Origin: Thermoleophilia bacterium | GTDB taxonomy: Bacteria > Actinomycetota > Thermoleophilia > Gaiellales > Gaiellaceae | DNA: 6,178 nt | Assembly (NCBI GenBank): GCA_029858755.1 | Contig: JAOUEK010000136.1 | Span: forward strand, 1-6,178 | Reading direction: 5' to 3' | In this document: positions 5,413 to 6,178 of the stretch, piece after piece | Position numbering within the stretch: position 1 is the stretch's first letter | Layout: each line of letters starts with the position of its first letter | Program-made: the position numbers and the translations under genes | The notes under the pieces: model-generated | What the model saw: only the letters and a program-made list of their open reading frames with translations | Told to the model about the DNA's origin: nothing | Database searches by the model: none

Positions 5413-6178
5413 GTGCGTACCGCGATCTTCTCCACGTATCCGCCGCGTGCGTGCGGAATCGGGACGTTCTCCTTCGACGTCCGCACCGCGCTGCTGAACC
5501 TTCCCGGCGTCGACGGGGTCGCGTCGGTGGTCGTCGTCGACGAGCCGTCGAGCCCGCAGCGCCGAGCGCTGCTCGCTACTGTCGCGCAGGGGGTACGGGG
5601 GGACTACATACGTGCGGCGCGACTCCTTGGACGGCTCGACGTCGACGTCGTCTTGCTCGAGCACGAGTACGGAATCTTCGGCGGCAGTGACGGCGAGTAC
5701 GTGCTGTCGTTCGCGCAGGAGCTGGCGCAGCCCCTCGTCGTGACGCTGCACACCGTCCTGTCGGAGCCCTCCCCCCATCAGCTGAAAGTGCTCGCCGAGC
5801 TCTGCGATCAGGCCGAGCGCGTGATCGTCATGACCGACACGGCATCGAGGCTGCTCCTGGAGACGGGCGCCTGCGCGACTTCGAAGATCCGGGTCGTGCC
5901 CCACGGCGCGCCCGTGGAGCTCGGGCGGAGGCGCGACGAGCACGCGGCCGGGCGTCGGCCCCGGTACGTGACTCCTGTTCCCGGCGGCTACGAGCGACTG
6001 CAATCACGGTTCCTGCTCTCCACGTTCGGCCTCATCTCCCCGGGAAAGGGGCTGGAGACCGCCATCGCGGCGCTGCCGTCGATCGTCGAGCGCCACGAGA
6101 ACGTGCTGTATCTGATCGCCGGCTGTACCCATCCGCAGGTCGCGCGCCGCGAGGGCGAGCAGTACCGGCTGATGTTGG
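5413..6178 (+). CDS. GT4-type glycosyltransferase, N-terminal 255 residues, cut by window edge
   Basis: The open frame continues to the right edge. It encodes a GT-B fold glycosyltransferase of the GT4 (glycosyl transferase group 1) type, which moves sugar from a nucleotide-sugar donor to an acceptor at the cytoplasmic face of the membrane. Residues 1-20 are MRTAIFSTYPP followed by RACGIGTFS, the first strand and Gly-rich acceptor-side loop. LLEHEYGIFGG (81-91) and LVVTLHTVLSEPSPHQ (108-123) are further N-domain strands. VIVMTDTASRLLLETGA and IRVVPHGAP (159-167) mark the end of the N domain. FGLISPGKGLETAIAALP (205-222) opens the donor-binding C domain. The catalytic Glu region (E-x7-E) lies past the edge. 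Start: the frame has a stop at 5389-5391 and GTG at 5413 is the only start after it that leads directly into MRTAIF. The purine run GAAAGGGG (5393-5400) is 12 bases upstream, a rather long spacing. Donor and acceptor are unknown. Confidence 0.92.
   Translation, partial: MRTAIFSTYPPRACGIGTFSFDVRTALLNLPGVDGVASVVVVDEPSSPQRRALLATVAQGVRGDYIRAARLLGRLDVDVVLLEHEYGIFGGSDGEYVLSFAQELAQPLVVTLHTVLSEPSPHQLKVLAELCDQAERVIVMTDTASRLLLETGACATSKIRVVPHGAPVELGRRRDEHAAGRRPRYVTPVPGGYERLQSRFLLSTFGLISPGKGLETAIAALPSIVERHENVLYLIAGCTHPQVARREGEQYRLML

Noticed and set aside
4594..6003. A 469-codon minus-strand frame
   Set aside because: It runs opposite parts of two clear genes (hydrolase and glycosyltransferase) and the gap between; the product is Arg/His-rich with no domain.

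Overview
The window is G+C-rich throughout, with GTG start codons, TANNNT-type -10 boxes and a very large cyclase-ATPase-TPR regulator. This suits a high-GC actinobacterium, possibly of the Thermoleophilia/Gaiellales type; that placement is inferred from protein style, not from any marker gene.

Layout from left to right. (1) Positions 1-2747, minus strand: one uninterrupted reading frame of 915 codons that runs off the left edge. It encodes a signalling protein with a degenerate class III nucleotide-cyclase domain, an NB-ARC/AAA-like ATPase and a long helical (TPR-like) tail. The long plus-strand frame opposite it is a codon-bias shadow. (2) Positions 2748-2860: a divergent control region with an AT-rich island and a small perfect dyad. 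(3) Positions 2861-3361, plus strand: a secreted fasciclin-domain lipoprotein. (4) Positions 3409-3445: a perfect 14-bp stem between convergent genes, probably a bidirectional terminator. (5) Positions 3514-4224, minus strand: a two-domain sulfur-relay-like protein, TusA/DUF2249-like followed by DsrE-like, lacking the TusA Cys-Pro motif. (6) Positions 4225-4422: a second divergent control region with related GGAG/CTCC dyads and a likely -10 box. (7) Positions 4423-4974, plus strand: an isochorismatase/nicotinamidase-family cysteine hydrolase with its catalytic Asp-Lys-Cys triad. (8) Positions 4975-5412: 438 bases with no convincing protein gene but a promoter-like box, several hairpins and a direct repeat. 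(9) Positions 5413-6178, plus strand: the N-terminal 255 codons of a GT4-type glycosyltransferase cut by the right edge.

The genes do not form one operon. They are mostly single-gene units in alternating orientation: divergent, convergent, divergent. Regulator and lipoprotein share one control region, and the sulfur-relay-like protein and hydrolase share another. No phage, transposon, CRISPR or defence signature is visible, and I do not see a clear new system. The observations most worth checking are the structured gap 4975-5412, the TusA-like/DsrE fusion without its Cys-Pro site, and the two divergent control regions.
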